Shown here one piece after another: positions 21,486 to 32,495 of a stretch of 64,000 nucleotides of DNA. The notes beneath the pieces are model-generated. The model did not search any database, had not been told where the DNA came from, and saw only the letters and a list, made by a program, of their open reading frames with translations. Made by a program: the position numbers and the translations under genes. The stretch is from Blumeriella jaapii. Taxonomy: Eukaryota; Ascomycota; Leotiomycetes; Helotiales; Drepanopezizaceae. Within the stretch, counting starts at the first letter, position 1; the number at the start of each line of letters is the position of its first letter. The stretch spans positions 310,001 through 374,000 of the forward strand of contig VWND01000007.1 in assembly GCA_009599575.1 (NCBI GenBank). Direction: 5' to 3'.

Positions 21486-23102
21486 TCATAACGCTCCGAA
21501 TACCGCTCCAAACAGCATGACCAGACCGGCAACTGCAACGCTGTTTCCTCCCACGCTTAACCTGCCTGCAGCGTTCTTGCTCAAGCCAAATGGTAGTCCC
21601 TGGTAACTGAACGTCACATTCTGCTTGACCGTGACATTTACGCATTGCCCATTCACAACATCCAGCCCCTTCAGATCATCCGGCACGTTAAAGAACATAT
21701 AGGTGCTGTTGTCCAAGTCCTTGAAGCCAGACGTGTTGTACGGAAACTTGTCGCTGGAATCCGTGCTCGACGTGTTCCGCAGGAAGATGCACTGCACCTG
21801 TCCCGGGAAGTCCTTCGCCATCTGCGGGTAGTCCTTCATCACGTCCGAGTTGGACGTGTCAGCGACGAGGATGAACTTGCGCTGGGGGTAGGTCTCGAAA
21901 ACTTTGTCGAGCAGGTACTTGCGGATCGACAGCGTGGCTGAGACGTCGCTGAAGTTGAGCGGGCGCGTGTCGAAGGAACCGCCCGGATACGTCTTGTAGA
22001 TAAAGTCCATGTAGTTCCGAGTTACCTGTTCAGGAGTAGTGGTAAGGTAGTGGAAGTGGAAGTCGGGAATGCTCCTCGACCAGTTGGCGTAAATCTCTGG
22101 CATGTTCATCCACGGCGTAAAAGCTCGCGCAAAAGAGTTCAGCAAGCCCTCAGCCGGATCGTAGATCTTCGTTACGCGCAAGATGTCGTCGATGTCGGAA
22201 ATGATAGTTAATCCCTCGGTAGGAACCAAATAGGACGTGGCGTTGCCGGTGAGCGTGCCGTTCGAGTAGATGTTGAGGCGTTGAATGTTAGTGGTGACGT
22301 TTCCTGGCTGCAGGTAGCCGCCTGGCCCGGAGACGTTGGCGATGGGCAGGAACTGGTCATAGTCACCTAGAGTGGTCGTTTGGCCTACGAGACTTATGTT
22401 CTGAGATCCTCCGCCTGGCGTGATGGCGTTGCTGCCGTTGGATGTGCCGTCTGCGCCTTGGCTAGAAGCCGGCTCAATGTTAAAGGAGACATTGCGATCG
22501 CCTTGCTGGACGATGAAAATCTCAGCGGTGAGATTGCGGGCCTGTGTTTGTTGGTCTGCTGGTAGATCCTCGATGTCGGTGCCGATCAGGAAGATATTCG
22601 CGAGGTCGTTGAGTTTGGACTCGGATATGTTGGGTTGCTTGTAGACATTTCCGCGGAACCGCAGGTTCCAACCTTGCTCGGTCCAGTTGGCATACGACCT
22701 GTAAGTGTTGATTAGCACGCACAGCTATGATATCAAGTACAAAGCTCGATGTACTTACGGGATGTTCAGGACGTGAGTCGGAGCGGCATCCAAGTCTGTC
22801 TGGTCGAGACCTGCACTGCTCGCGACAGCGGAGCCTGTTGGCAGGTCCTGGAAGAATTGAGGCACTCCGGACGCAACGTACGAAGGGTAACTGCCCAGAA
22901 CACTGGTCAGATAATCTCCCGCGCCCTTGATTGAATCCAGAAGATCTCGTTCTTGCACTCTGGTCGGCGGTATTGGGTCGGTCAAGGATGCTCGGGGTGT
23001 GACCATAGGATGTCGTGCTGCGACGAGGGCTGGAGCTGGAGCTGGAACTGGAGCTGGAATGGCCAGAGCCACAGGAAGCGCCAGAAGTGCGAGCGACAGC
23101 AT
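21486..23102 (-). CDS. secreted APP1-type (DUF2183) phosphatidate phosphatase-like protein, probably GPI-anchored
   Basis: Exons 23102-22759 and 22698-21486, joined by a 60-nt intron with GTAAGT donor; 518 residues. The start is a signal peptide (MLSLALLALPVALAIPAPV). Near residues 281-290 is the HAD-type motif ISDIDDILRVT, the hallmark of the APP1 catalytic domain, followed by ARAFTPWMNMPEIY, FHYLTTTPEQ and the KFILVADTSNSD segment. The last 25 residues are hydrophobic (VAVAGLVMLFGAVFGAL) after a Gly/Ser stretch, as in GPI-anchor signals, and there are many NxS/T sites. Yeast App1 dephosphorylates phosphatidate at cortical actin patches; here the signals predict a cell-surface protein, so its substrate may differ. 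The usual DxDxT is DIDDI here. Confidence 0.85.
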
Positions 23103-24883
23103 CTTGGTGTACTGTGCGAGGCAGAGTTGGCACGACAAGACCAGACCAGACCAGACCAGACCAGACAAGATTCGAGATCAAGGCGGCCGAACGGGGACAA
23201 GCGACGTATCAAGCAAGTAGCGGGGCAGATCCGGGGGAGAATCAAGGGACCGAACGAGAGAGAGGGAGAGAGGAGAGAGGGAGAGCGGAGAAAGAAGAGA
23301 GGAGAGAGGAGAATGAACAGAGGAGAGAGGATAGAGGACGAAGGAAATCAAGTCATCAACCGGTTGGCGGGCCATGGAGACACCTCGTTAATGATTTGTT
23401 TTGTTTCGCTTTTGGTTCGCCTCCGCTCAAGCTTAATCGCAAGCTTAAGCGTCCAGCTCACACGTCCCCACCACCGACTTTAAGCATACACTTTGGACTG
23501 TTCGAAGCATTTTTGTTTCGGTTGCAAGTCGTTAACTCAGCCAGATCCCGGGAAAATCGAAATATATGAAGATGCACGCACGCAGGTACGAGCGAGCGTA
23601 CAGCAGATGAGCAGTGTGACGCGAGTGGTACAGTACAGCATGTACTCTGTAGCTCATGCTGAAAAGCACGTTTGGCGTGAGAAGATACGTGCGGTCTGTG
23701 GTGTTTACTTGTTACAAACTCCCAGCTGAACCTCCGTCAAAGAGCCACTGTAGGTACAGTACAGTGGCTAGGAAGACAAATAGAGGGAAGCAGACTTGGT
23801 GCCGGACCAAGGATACTGTGGATTTCTTCTGAAAGTACGGACGTAGGTACGATATCGTACAGTAGTATTGCTTGGAACAGAGGTGGCGGAGAGGGTGCAG
23901 GTAGCCGCAGAAATGAAAACGAAATACCGTTCTTGTAACAGACTCTGTTTGACGATTTGTTTACATCCCCGAGATCAGCAGTTGTAATTTCGTTTGAATG
24001 TTTAGTTCTCAGCTATCTCAGCTATCTTAGCCATCTCAGCCAGTTATCTACTCATACAAGCTTCCTGAAGAAGAAGTGTCTATGACCTGAAAGACCGACA
24101 CAAGTTCTGCCCTGGAGCCCGAAATTGGGACTGACTTTCGCGTACATGATAGTGCTCCCAGCAAAGATCCATCCGAAGCAGCGCCCAGATTTCCCCGTAC
24201 TCCGCGCTATTCCTGGTACGTGTCCGCCCGTAATTTCGTAAAAAACGTGATATGTTCAAGCCCCGAAGGGACATGCAACAAAGGTGGGGTGCAAGCCCAT
24301 GAGTCTAGCCCAGTAGGATGTCAGCAGTTGTATCAACGGAAAGTGGGTAAACGCGGGGCGACGGGATCAGCGAGTATCAGAAAGTATCCAAGAATTCAAC
24401 ATAGGACTGATGTCCTTCAGAACAGGTCTGTAAAATCTTTATGATTCTTCATCATGTTGCAGTGGCAGAGGGAGGGAGGGGAGATGGACATACGTACCAT
24501 CAGTCGCAAATTGATCCACGTGAGCCACCTCAAGTCTTTCTCAATCTGCCGAGCATTCCGCCCACGCTCGCTCCTGATGTTACTCAAGTGTTGAGAAGGC
24601 GGCGTCGAGACGGAGGAACGCAGTTCTGAGAATAGGATTCTGAGGTAACCTCGTTCTGTACCATAAGGTAGTAACAGAACATGGCGTACACCAGTACTCC
24701 GCTGGATAGCTCCCAGGCCAGACTCATCTTCAGAATAAAGTGCTGTCAATCGACGAAGCAAAAGCGAAGGAGAAAATTGTTGTACAGGGTAATAGACACC
24801 ATCATCAAATGCAGAGCCCGCAAACGCCGTCGTGCTATCCTGCAACCTCTCCAAGATGCGAGAGCGCAAAGATGTAAGGGAGT
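23103..24883. other. intergenic region with short repeats
   Basis: About 1.8 kb between the APP1-like start and the 3' end of the PP6 gene. It contains five CCAGA units at 23141-23165 in the APP1-like 5' leader, a GAGAGG-rich tract at 23253-23345, and GTACAGTAC-type motifs near 23630, 23755 and 23838-23865. Open frames around 24417-24869 have no recognisable features and are not reported as genes. Confidence 0.5.
23141..23165. repeat. (CCAGA)5 tandem repeat
   Basis: Five perfect CCAGA units, starting 39 bases upstream of the APP1-like ATG. Confidence 0.9.
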
Positions 24884-26618
24884 TTACAAGAAGTAATCGC
24901 CAGCTCCTCTGCGACCAGCAGGAACGGCGCGTTGCTCCTCAGGGACAGCGCTGAAGATGCTGAACTTAGGGTTCAGGTCCGTACCGACGTTCATGATGGA
25001 GGCTACGTTGCCACAACGGTAGCAGTAATTTGGGGCGGACCAAACAGTAACAACGGACTTCTCGGCGAAGTGGTACTGAGATCGTTAGCTAAGACATGTG
25101 CGTAGAAGGATTATGTGCATACCTTGAAACCCTCATTGACAAGTTGGTGAGCACGGGCGATGAGCTTCAAGCCGTTGACGTGGTTGAACTCTGTTGCGAC
25201 CTTGTTGCCGAAGAGCCAGCCAGCACCACGAGGAGAAACAGCCCAGGTCTCGACGTCCTCAGGATCACTCCAGACCAGATCACAGAAGGCACCCTCATGA
25301 GGGATCTCCTGAGCACGAGCAACAACACGAATTTGATCGACAGTGCGGATCTCCGGGCTCAACCCACCGTGGACACAAAGGACTTGACCATCGACAATGG
25401 CAGCAAGAACAAGGAAATCGAAGACTTGGCAGCAAGACTTCCAGACCGAGGCGTTACCGTACTTTTGTTGACACTCCTCGTAGAAGCCGTAGACTTGAGT
25501 AATTTGGCGGGACTCGTGGTTGCCACGGACGAGGGTGATCTTGTCGGGGTACCTGAAAAGTCAGCAAGGGGAAAAGCAAGGCGTGATTGCTCTACTTACA
25601 TAGCCTTCAGGCACATCAAGAGGGTGAAAGTCTCCAAGCTGAAGTAGCCGCGGTCGACGAAATCACCAAGGAAGATGAAGTTTTGATTGCCACTACCAGA
25701 AACCTCGTTGACGCCAATAGCGGAATCACCTGTAATGCTGCCGCCACGGCTTGATTGGCCTGCAGCACGTGGGCGACCGCGCTCTTCCTCGTCATCGTCT
25801 TCACCACTCGCGCTCTCGACGCCACTATCGGTGGATCGAATCTTCTTTCTCAGCTTGGGGTCGGTAATCTCAGACGGAGGCTCGATCTCGGAAGGGTTGA
25901 TTTGGGTTGTGGGAGCCTGAACATCGGTCTCGCCGGGCATGCCACCTGCGACGCGGAACAGCTCGAGCAGATCGTAGAATTGACCATGGATATCGCCGCA
26001 GATGGTGACTGGGGTCGATACGGGTTGGATATTGGACTCTGCGTCACGATTAGTAGATGCGCGCGGGAGAAGAAATGCGCGCGCAATGAACTCACCTTCC
26101 ATCAAGCACTCCTTGACGCGCTCACAAAGCTGCTTCATGATGGCCTCAGGGAGATAGCGACATAGCTTTGCTTGACTCAGCCACTCAGGGAGCCCCGAGT
26201 TCGTGGTGAGCTTGGCCGGACCGGGCTTGGGGACCTTGGACCCTGCCCTGGTGCTGAAGCTGCGCATGGGGACGACAAGATGCTGGCTGAATCTTCTATG
26301 GTGCTGATGCCGGTTGGGAGAGGAAGAGGTTGGGAGAGGAGGTAGAGGGCGCGAAGAGGGGAGAGGAGGAAGCGGTCGAGGAGGGAGAACAACTGGCCGA
26401 CGCCCACTTCCACGCACAAGCACGGGTTCAAAAGCCTGAGCAAGCTTGCCGTCGTCGTCGTCGTCGTTGTTGTCGTCGTGTTCAGCGCCGGCAGCGGGAG
26501 CGTGAGAGTCTTCTTGGTTGCCTTCTTGTTCTTGGTCGCCTTCTTCGTCGTTGTCAAAGATCGGGTCGTCTGGATGCTCCAACTCGTAGAAGGAAAGATC
26601 TTCGAGTTCGGCGGCCAT
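24884..26618 (-). CDS. SIT4: PP6/SIT4-type serine/threonine protein phosphatase catalytic subunit
   Basis: Exons 26618-26096, 26038-25600, 25552-25123, 25075-24884; introns of 57, 47 and 47 nt. The PPP catalytic motifs are all present: [64 protein letters not shown] and [11 protein letters not shown]. The C-terminus is DYFL, as in PP2A-like enzymes, where it binds regulatory subunits. [17 protein letters not shown] and the overall pattern fit PP6 (Sit4/Ppe1) better than PP2A or PP4. An insertion of about 75 residues, acidic and Ser-rich, separates GGMPGET from FIFLGD. From the ATG at 26618 the protein has 527 residues, with an acidic then Pro-rich N-terminal extension of about 150 residues; a later in-frame ATG at 26267 gives 410 residues. 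The DNA between the two is CT-rich on the coding strand, like a leader, so the start is uncertain. Confidence 0.88.
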
Positions 26619-26926
26619 TCTGACTGGCCAATCGGCTAAAATTCGGACAACTGGGAGTTCTGCGCCGTGTGAACAAGGCTCCGGGACTTGGCGCGGGCGG
26701 TGATTCACCACCAGCTGGATTGTTCGGGGAACTTTGTTGGCGACGACACACCAAGCAACGTTGTGAGAACACGAGAACTGGACGGGACGCGACGCGCTGG
26801 TAAGTAACAATTTGACGCCAGACAATATCACGAGATTCCTGCTGATTTTCGAATTGAGCGCTTGTCCGCTTTAACTCTAGCACGATTCGCCCAGCACTCA
26901 GAGTCCCGACAGCCTCGAAACTCGCA
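26619..26926. promoter_or_regulatory. divergent promoter region between PP6 and UPF3
   Basis: About 300 bases separate the outermost PP6 ATG from the UPF3 ATG. If PP6 starts at 26267 the region is 660 bases. No specific site was recognised. Confidence 0.45.
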
Positions 26927-28757
26927 ATGGCTTCTCGCGCTCAAGCAAATGGCGTTCTGGCCATCACACCTGCTCAGGCATCTGGCCATGGGGCCGCTGC
27001 TGGAGCCGGAGCTGGAGCCGGAGCTGGAGCTGGATCCAGAGCTCCGCCCGTCAAGGCCACAGCTGTCAGGCTAAAGACCGTGGTTAGAAGATTGGCCCCG
27101 GGTCTTACAGAGGAGGAGTTTACTACAATTCTCGGGGACGAGTGGAAAGTAGGCCAAGGAAAGGTCGATTGGTTTGTCTACAAGCCAGGCAAGGAGTCGA
27201 AGGAGTAATACCGTCAAATCTCCATCCTTACTTACCTTTGCTGACCTTGTAAAGCGCATCCAAACCATCCAAACCTTCGCGGGCGTATTTCCATCTTACG
27301 AGTGACACACATCTTCTCAGCCTTTCCGACCTTGTTCGACAGTCCCACTTCGAAGATGCCCTTAACACTTTCAACAGTGCCTGTCTGCTCGGGCCACCAA
27401 CGGTCGAGTTTGCGCCGTACGGCCGAACACCAGCGGGCAGACGCCGTGTGGATGCTCGTGCTGGTACGATTGACCAGGATCCAGAGTTCATGGCTTTCCT
27501 CGAGGAATTGGCAAATCCAACAATAACCACCAAGGAGGCCAATGGCGATTCCTCATACGATCTGGGAACGGCGAAGCATGAGAAGGTTACCATGACCCCT
27601 CTGGTCCAGGCACTCAAGGACAAGAAGGCGATCAAGAACAAGGACATGGCAGCAAAGGCAGCGAAGAAGCAAGAGGCCAACATCGCAAAGAGTAAGACCA
27701 CCAAGGAATCGCTGGTCACGGAGGATAGAAAGAAAGGCAAGGATGCAAAGATGGATCGACTGGTCGGCAAAGCTGCCAAGGAAGCCGTCAAGATATTGAA
27801 CAGAGAAGCCGCTTCCAAACCTTCTACGCCATCTGCATCAAATGCAGGATCAACTACCTCGGAGTCCTCCACTCCAAAGCTCGACACTGGTAAAGTTCCG
27901 GGTCGGCAACGCCAAGCTGTGGTAGCAACCCATATTCGCATGCTACAACGAGATCTTGGTCTGAGCCCGGCTCAAGCTCATCGTCAGCTCAGACGTAACA
28001 CTGCAGATGCCCAAAAGGCCGAGAGAGCTGTAGCCCCAGACAAGGGTAAGGAGAATAAAGACTCGGCTCCTTCTCCACGCCCGCAACAGACTCAAGCTAC
28101 TCCTACTGCACCCAAGTCTATAGCGAACCAAGCCAATGACCGCAAAGGACGTGGTAAGGGACATTCGGATAACAACAACGCCAAAACAAGCACAGCCAGC
28201 AATCCTCAAACTCCTCTGACTCTATTGAAGAAGCCTGAAGTTCAACCTACCCCGCTCCTAGCTCCACAGCCCAGGCTGTCAAGCCTACCCCTGCTGCTTT
28301 AGCCCGAAGGCCTCCGCAGATGGCTGCTCCATCGGACGGTGCGACACAGGCATTCGTCAAGCATGCTAATCCGTCTCAGGGCGTCACAGAAGCACTTCTA
28401 AAAGAAGCAATGGAGGCTTTTGGAACAGTTAAGACGGTCGAGATTGATCGACGAAAGGGCTTTGCTTACGTAGACTTCGCTAGTACCGATGGCTTAAAGA
28501 AGGCTATGGCAGCGAACCCCGTTTCTGTAGCTCAAGGAACCGTCCAGGTCATGCAACGAAAAGGTGCTTCTCTGCCTCTTGAAAAGAAACCTGTCAACCA
28601 AGCCCCGAACGCTCCATCGTCTTCGAGAGCCGGTGGCCGAGGAGGTCGAGGCGGGTCTGTTGGTAGACGCGGTGGTCGAGGGGGTGGGAGAGGAGGCGCT
28701 AGTGGAGGTGGTGCGTCTTCTGCGCCTCCCTCAGCACCAACAGGACCTGCAAAGTGA
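26927..28757 (+). CDS. UPF3: UPF3-like nonsense-mediated decay factor with C-terminal RRM (single-base frameshift)
   Basis: Exons 26927-27204 and 27255-28757; the 50-nt intron joins GKESKD to ASKPSRAYFHL in frame. UPF3 bridges the exon-junction or ribosome complex to UPF2/UPF1 in nonsense-mediated mRNA decay. The N-terminal Smg4/UPF3 domain reads LKTVVRRLAPGLTEEEF, then GDEWKVGQGKVDWF, SRAYFHLTSD, and LLGPPTVEFAPYGRTP. A long Lys/Ala-rich linker follows. The C-terminus holds an RRM-like domain (QAFVKHANPSQGVTEALL, then KGFAYVDFASTDGLKKAM) and an RGG-rich tail. The frame breaks once, at about 28236-28241, just before the RRM: a TAG ends the upstream frame at 28302, while the other frame is open through TYPAPSSTAQAVKPTPAA into the RRM. 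Adding one base gives about 593 residues. Confidence 0.85.
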
Positions 28758-29892
28758 AAGGATTCTGCCTTTTTGTGACTTCCGGGTAGCAACACAATCA
28801 CGGCCATCGTTTCACCCCCGAAATTTGGACTGGGACAATTGCCAGGACTTTCAGCGGTACTGTCTCGGCGCAAACAAGCGAACGGATGGAGACGTTATCA
28901 TCATGGCAAATGAAGCAATGATGCGATTAGTTCGAAGCCACCACTTGCCATCTGACGACAGAACGGTACACTGCATGATCTCTCTCGCTCTTGAGGGACT
29001 ATTGGGCATTGGGCTGACTGATACATCGACATGTATCACGATTAAGCTTCCAGCTACGCCCTTCAAAACCACCTTGAGGAGATAGCGGCGATAGAGAGGC
29101 TCTCAGTGAGACGAATATGCGGTTCTAGATAGTTAGACAACCAGGGGACGCCCGACTCTAATAAGCAATGGAATAATTCCAAGCTTACGCGTGATTCTGC
29201 ACAGTGTCCTGCTCATCTTTTTTGAGGGATAGTCGCTAAATTCATACGGTCCAGTCTATCAAAACCTCGTACTTCTTCACACACTGAGCCAACAACTTCT
29301 TCTGCACAAAAATCTCATCCCAAGCTTCGGGAAACATTCCCCCCCATTCCGGGCGCGCAATCTTTTCCGCATTGGATCACTGCATTGCTCGATGCATCGA
29401 TGTAATGCAGAAAAATCCAAAGAGAGAGAGAGCGAGCGAGGCGGGTGAGTTTTCACACGGGCGCATTTTCGAAGCACCCTATGGCTGGCGAAATACAAAA
29501 GGGGGTTGTGAGTTTGAAACCTGCAACGTATCCCACCGCTCCGGTGCTATTGATAATGCGTTTTCGCCGTGTTGATTGCGACTCGACTCTTTCATTGATG
29601 GATGGAGCGTAAAGAGCTGGACGTTTGCTTTGAAAGAACGATTCTCGACTACCCAGGTTCGATCGACTGAGGAAGAATGTCTAAAAGCACCCATCACATC
29701 CACATCATAAAAGAGAAGAAGAAGCCCCAAATGGCTTGGTGGAGGTTCTGTATTCTAGGCTACATTATATACAGTCGAGCCTGAGCATCAAGTCCTAGTC
29801 CCAGTCCCAGCCTCGAAAGCCATCGATCATCAAATGATGCCCAACGTCCAGCGTGTTGTATTAGTAGGGTTCCATAACGGAAATTATGTCAT
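28758..29892. other. convergent intergenic spacer
   Basis: About 1.1 kb between the 3' ends of UPF3 (+) and alcohol dehydrogenase (-). I see no gene; short open frames near 28850-29080 and 29280-29730 have no recognisable content. Confidence 0.5.
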
Positions 29893-31177
29893 CTACTTGG
29901 AGGTATCAACAACGTACCGTCCCGCAATCTTGCCCTCGTGCCTGTACGTAGAATTAGCATTGTATCTTGAGAATAGCCGGGACGTGTTTACATCAACTCG
30001 TAAACCTTCTGGAGCTGGCTCAGGCCAATCGACTTGTAGGGGGCCTTGATCAAGCCACGTCGGAAGAACTCGATGGCTTCGGCCGTGTCGGCTCTGTTAC
30101 CGACATATGAGCCCTTGATGGTGATCATCTTGATGACGGACTCGAAGACCGGGGCGCGAAGATAGGCATTGGCCGGGAGACCAATGGCGACCACGGTACC
30201 ACGCGGGCGGACGTACTGTGTCGTTGTTAGTGACAACAAAAATCCACCAAAAGGGAACAAGCGTGGTATACCTCAGCCGCCTGTTGGAATGGCTTTTCGC
30301 TGACAGCAACCAAGATGACGGCATGGGGTCCCAGACCATCAGCCGTAGCAGCTTTGACGTCGTCTACCACGTTCTTGCTGGTCGCGAAGTCAACAAACGA
30401 CGAGGCGCCGAGCTTAGCGGTCATCTCCTTTTTCTCGTCACCAGCGTCAATTGCGATTACGCGGAGGCCCATCGCAGTTGCGTATTGAATAGCCAGCGAA
30501 CCAAGTCCACCGCCTGCACCGACGATGGCGACGGTCTGGCCGGGTCGGGCGTTGGACTCCTTCAGTCCCTTGTAGACGGTGATGCCGGCGCAGAGAACGG
30601 GCGCAATGGCCTCCAGATCACATTCCTTGGGGATACGGGCAATGTGAGCCGCTTTGGCGATGCAGTACTCTTGGAAAGTGCCGTCGACGGTGTAGCCGGA
30701 CAAGAGGGCTTTTGCGCAGAGAGGCTCGTCGGATCTCTGGCAGAAGTCGCACGCCAGGCACGAACCGTTGATCCACTGAGAAGAATGCTGTCAGTTCAAT
30801 CTGGGACCAAGCATACGGAGTCTGTCATACCTTTACACCGGCGTAATCACCGATTTCGACATCGTGAACCTGGCTTCCACGGGCAACGATGACTCCCGCA
30901 CCCTCATGACCGCCTACAAGTGGTAGCTTGGTAGCCAGAGGCCAGTCACCGTTGACGGCGTGGAGATCAGTGTGGCAAACGCCGGAGTACTTGATGTGGA
31001 TCAAAACCTCATCAGGTCCTGGCTGTCGAACGGGAATTTTCTTGTAGACGACAGCTGGGAGAAGTTAGTCTTGAAGCTCTTGGTCGGGTAGGAACAGGTC
31101 TTAGCCAGGAGAAACTCACGCTTGCCAGTAGCCTCAACAACTTGCGCCCACTGCTCAGTCGGGATGCTTGGCGCCAT
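29893..31177 (-). CDS. ADH1: zinc-dependent alcohol dehydrogenase, ADH1 type
   Basis: Five exons on the minus strand: 31177-31120, 31054-30831, 30775-30272, 30215-29992, 29941-29893; all introns are 50-65 nt with GT..AG and the frame is intact for 352 residues. The start is [13 protein letters not shown]. The catalytic zinc site is given by GVCHTDLHA and GGHEGAG, the structural zinc site by [15 protein letters not shown], and the NAD-binding Rossmann loop by GAGGGLG. The C-terminus [13 protein letters not shown] is typical of yeast-type ADH1. The enzyme interconverts ethanol and acetaldehyde with NAD(H) in the cytosol. The gene is undamaged, in contrast to several neighbours. Confidence 0.93.
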
Positions 31178-32495
31178 TATGTTTCGGTTCGCGATTTGGG
31201 TTGGTGATTAAGTCTGAGATAGAGCCGAAGAAGAGGATGGAGAAAGCTGCGTTTGTCACTGGTGTTTGTGAGTGAAGCTCGACGGAAGACCGTCGTCTGC
31301 TTTATATTCATCAATCAACACGCCACTTACCGAGCAAACTACCCCTCCAACTTACAGAAAAACCCATTATACGAGCGTTTCCGGTCGACCGTCTCCTCTT
31401 AGCTGTTGGATCTCTCATTCGATGCGGGGTGGCGTAAGAACTCATGGCGTGTAATCCCAGCCCAGATCGTGTCATCAGAACTGCATGCTCGTCTCCGCTC
31501 GGATCTACGGAGTAGGATGGCCAGTACAGTCGGTACTCGAGCTGGATGACCTACAAGGGCGTGGACTTCGGACCAACGGCCACTCGAGCCAGGAGGCGCG
31601 GAAGTAGGGTAGACTAACGAAGGAGTGCTCAGGGTCCAGGATCCAGGGTTCAAGAAATTGAACTGAAGTGGAACTAAGTGCAATCGTAAACTATGAGCCC
31701 CTCGAGCTGTACCGCATACAGTAAGGCGGATTGCGGGGAAACACTTATTAGAAGTGCTTCTTCTATTGTTAGTATGTCTACCCCAGATTTCCCCGCTTGA
31801 ATTTTCGTAAACAAACTAGGTAAGGTGAGGTAAGGTAAGGTTAGGTGAGGTAAGGTAAGGTAAGGTAAGGTAAGGTAAGGTAAGGTAAGGTAAGGTAAGG
31901 TAAGGTAAGGTAAGGTAGGTAGGTAAGGTAAGGTAAGGTAAGGTAAGGTAAGGTAAGGTAAGGTAAGGTAAGGTAAGGTGAGGTAAGGTAAGGAAAGAAA
32001 TGGACGCTCCTTCTGCCCGACCCGTGCAGGCACTTTGACTTAGCTGCAAGTTATTCAATTCAGTCTTGCCGATGTGACGAGTAATGTTAAGCAGGGGGAT
32101 CATGTAAGCGAGAAATGATATTGAGACTCACCAGCTGTGGGATATCCAAGGCATGCATTACATACGAGTATGCGATCAACAATCACAATTGCAGGAAGGC
32201 AGAGATTGACCGTTTCTGATATCATCGTGCCAACCATCGATCACGTCAGTTCGTAGAAGAGCGCGGATTGAAAGGCGGCCGTTTTCTACCTACCTACCTA
32301 CAGTAACGGGAACGCGTGAACGAACTTCGGGAACAGTGAACACGCCTAGGAAAAATATCGGAGATCTCATTACATTCCACGTTGGCAAAGAGACGAAAGC
32401 TCTGACTTCGTAGCTCGTCCGTCTAGCCGTATCCAAATGGCTCAGAGGACAGGTGATGGTCAAACGGCAAATTTAGGTTACACTTAGGCCATTCT
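31178..32495. other. intergenic region around the pentanucleotide array
   Basis: About 1.3 kb between the ADH start and the 3' end of the mpaB-like gene. It contains CAGTACAGTCGGTAC near 31524, the AAGGT array at 31817-31993 and a CTACCTACCTACCTACAGTA stretch near 32287. No gene was recognised. Confidence 0.5.
31817..31993. repeat. AAGGT pentanucleotide array, about 35 units
   Basis: A nearly perfect tandem array of AGGTA/AAGGT with a few substitutions (GTGAGG, GTTAGG) near its ends and one phase change at about 31916-31924 (TAGGTAGG). It opens frames of repeated Pro-Tyr-Leu-Thr-Leu on the minus strand, which are artefacts. Confidence 0.95.

Noticed and set aside
24417..24869. 150-codon minus-strand frame downstream of PP6
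   Set aside because: No recognisable motif, several start options and no support from splice signals.
31674..32103. Minus-strand open frames encoding repeated Pro-Tyr-Leu-Thr-Leu
   Set aside because: They are produced entirely by the AAGGT array; no start or splice context and no non-repeat domain.
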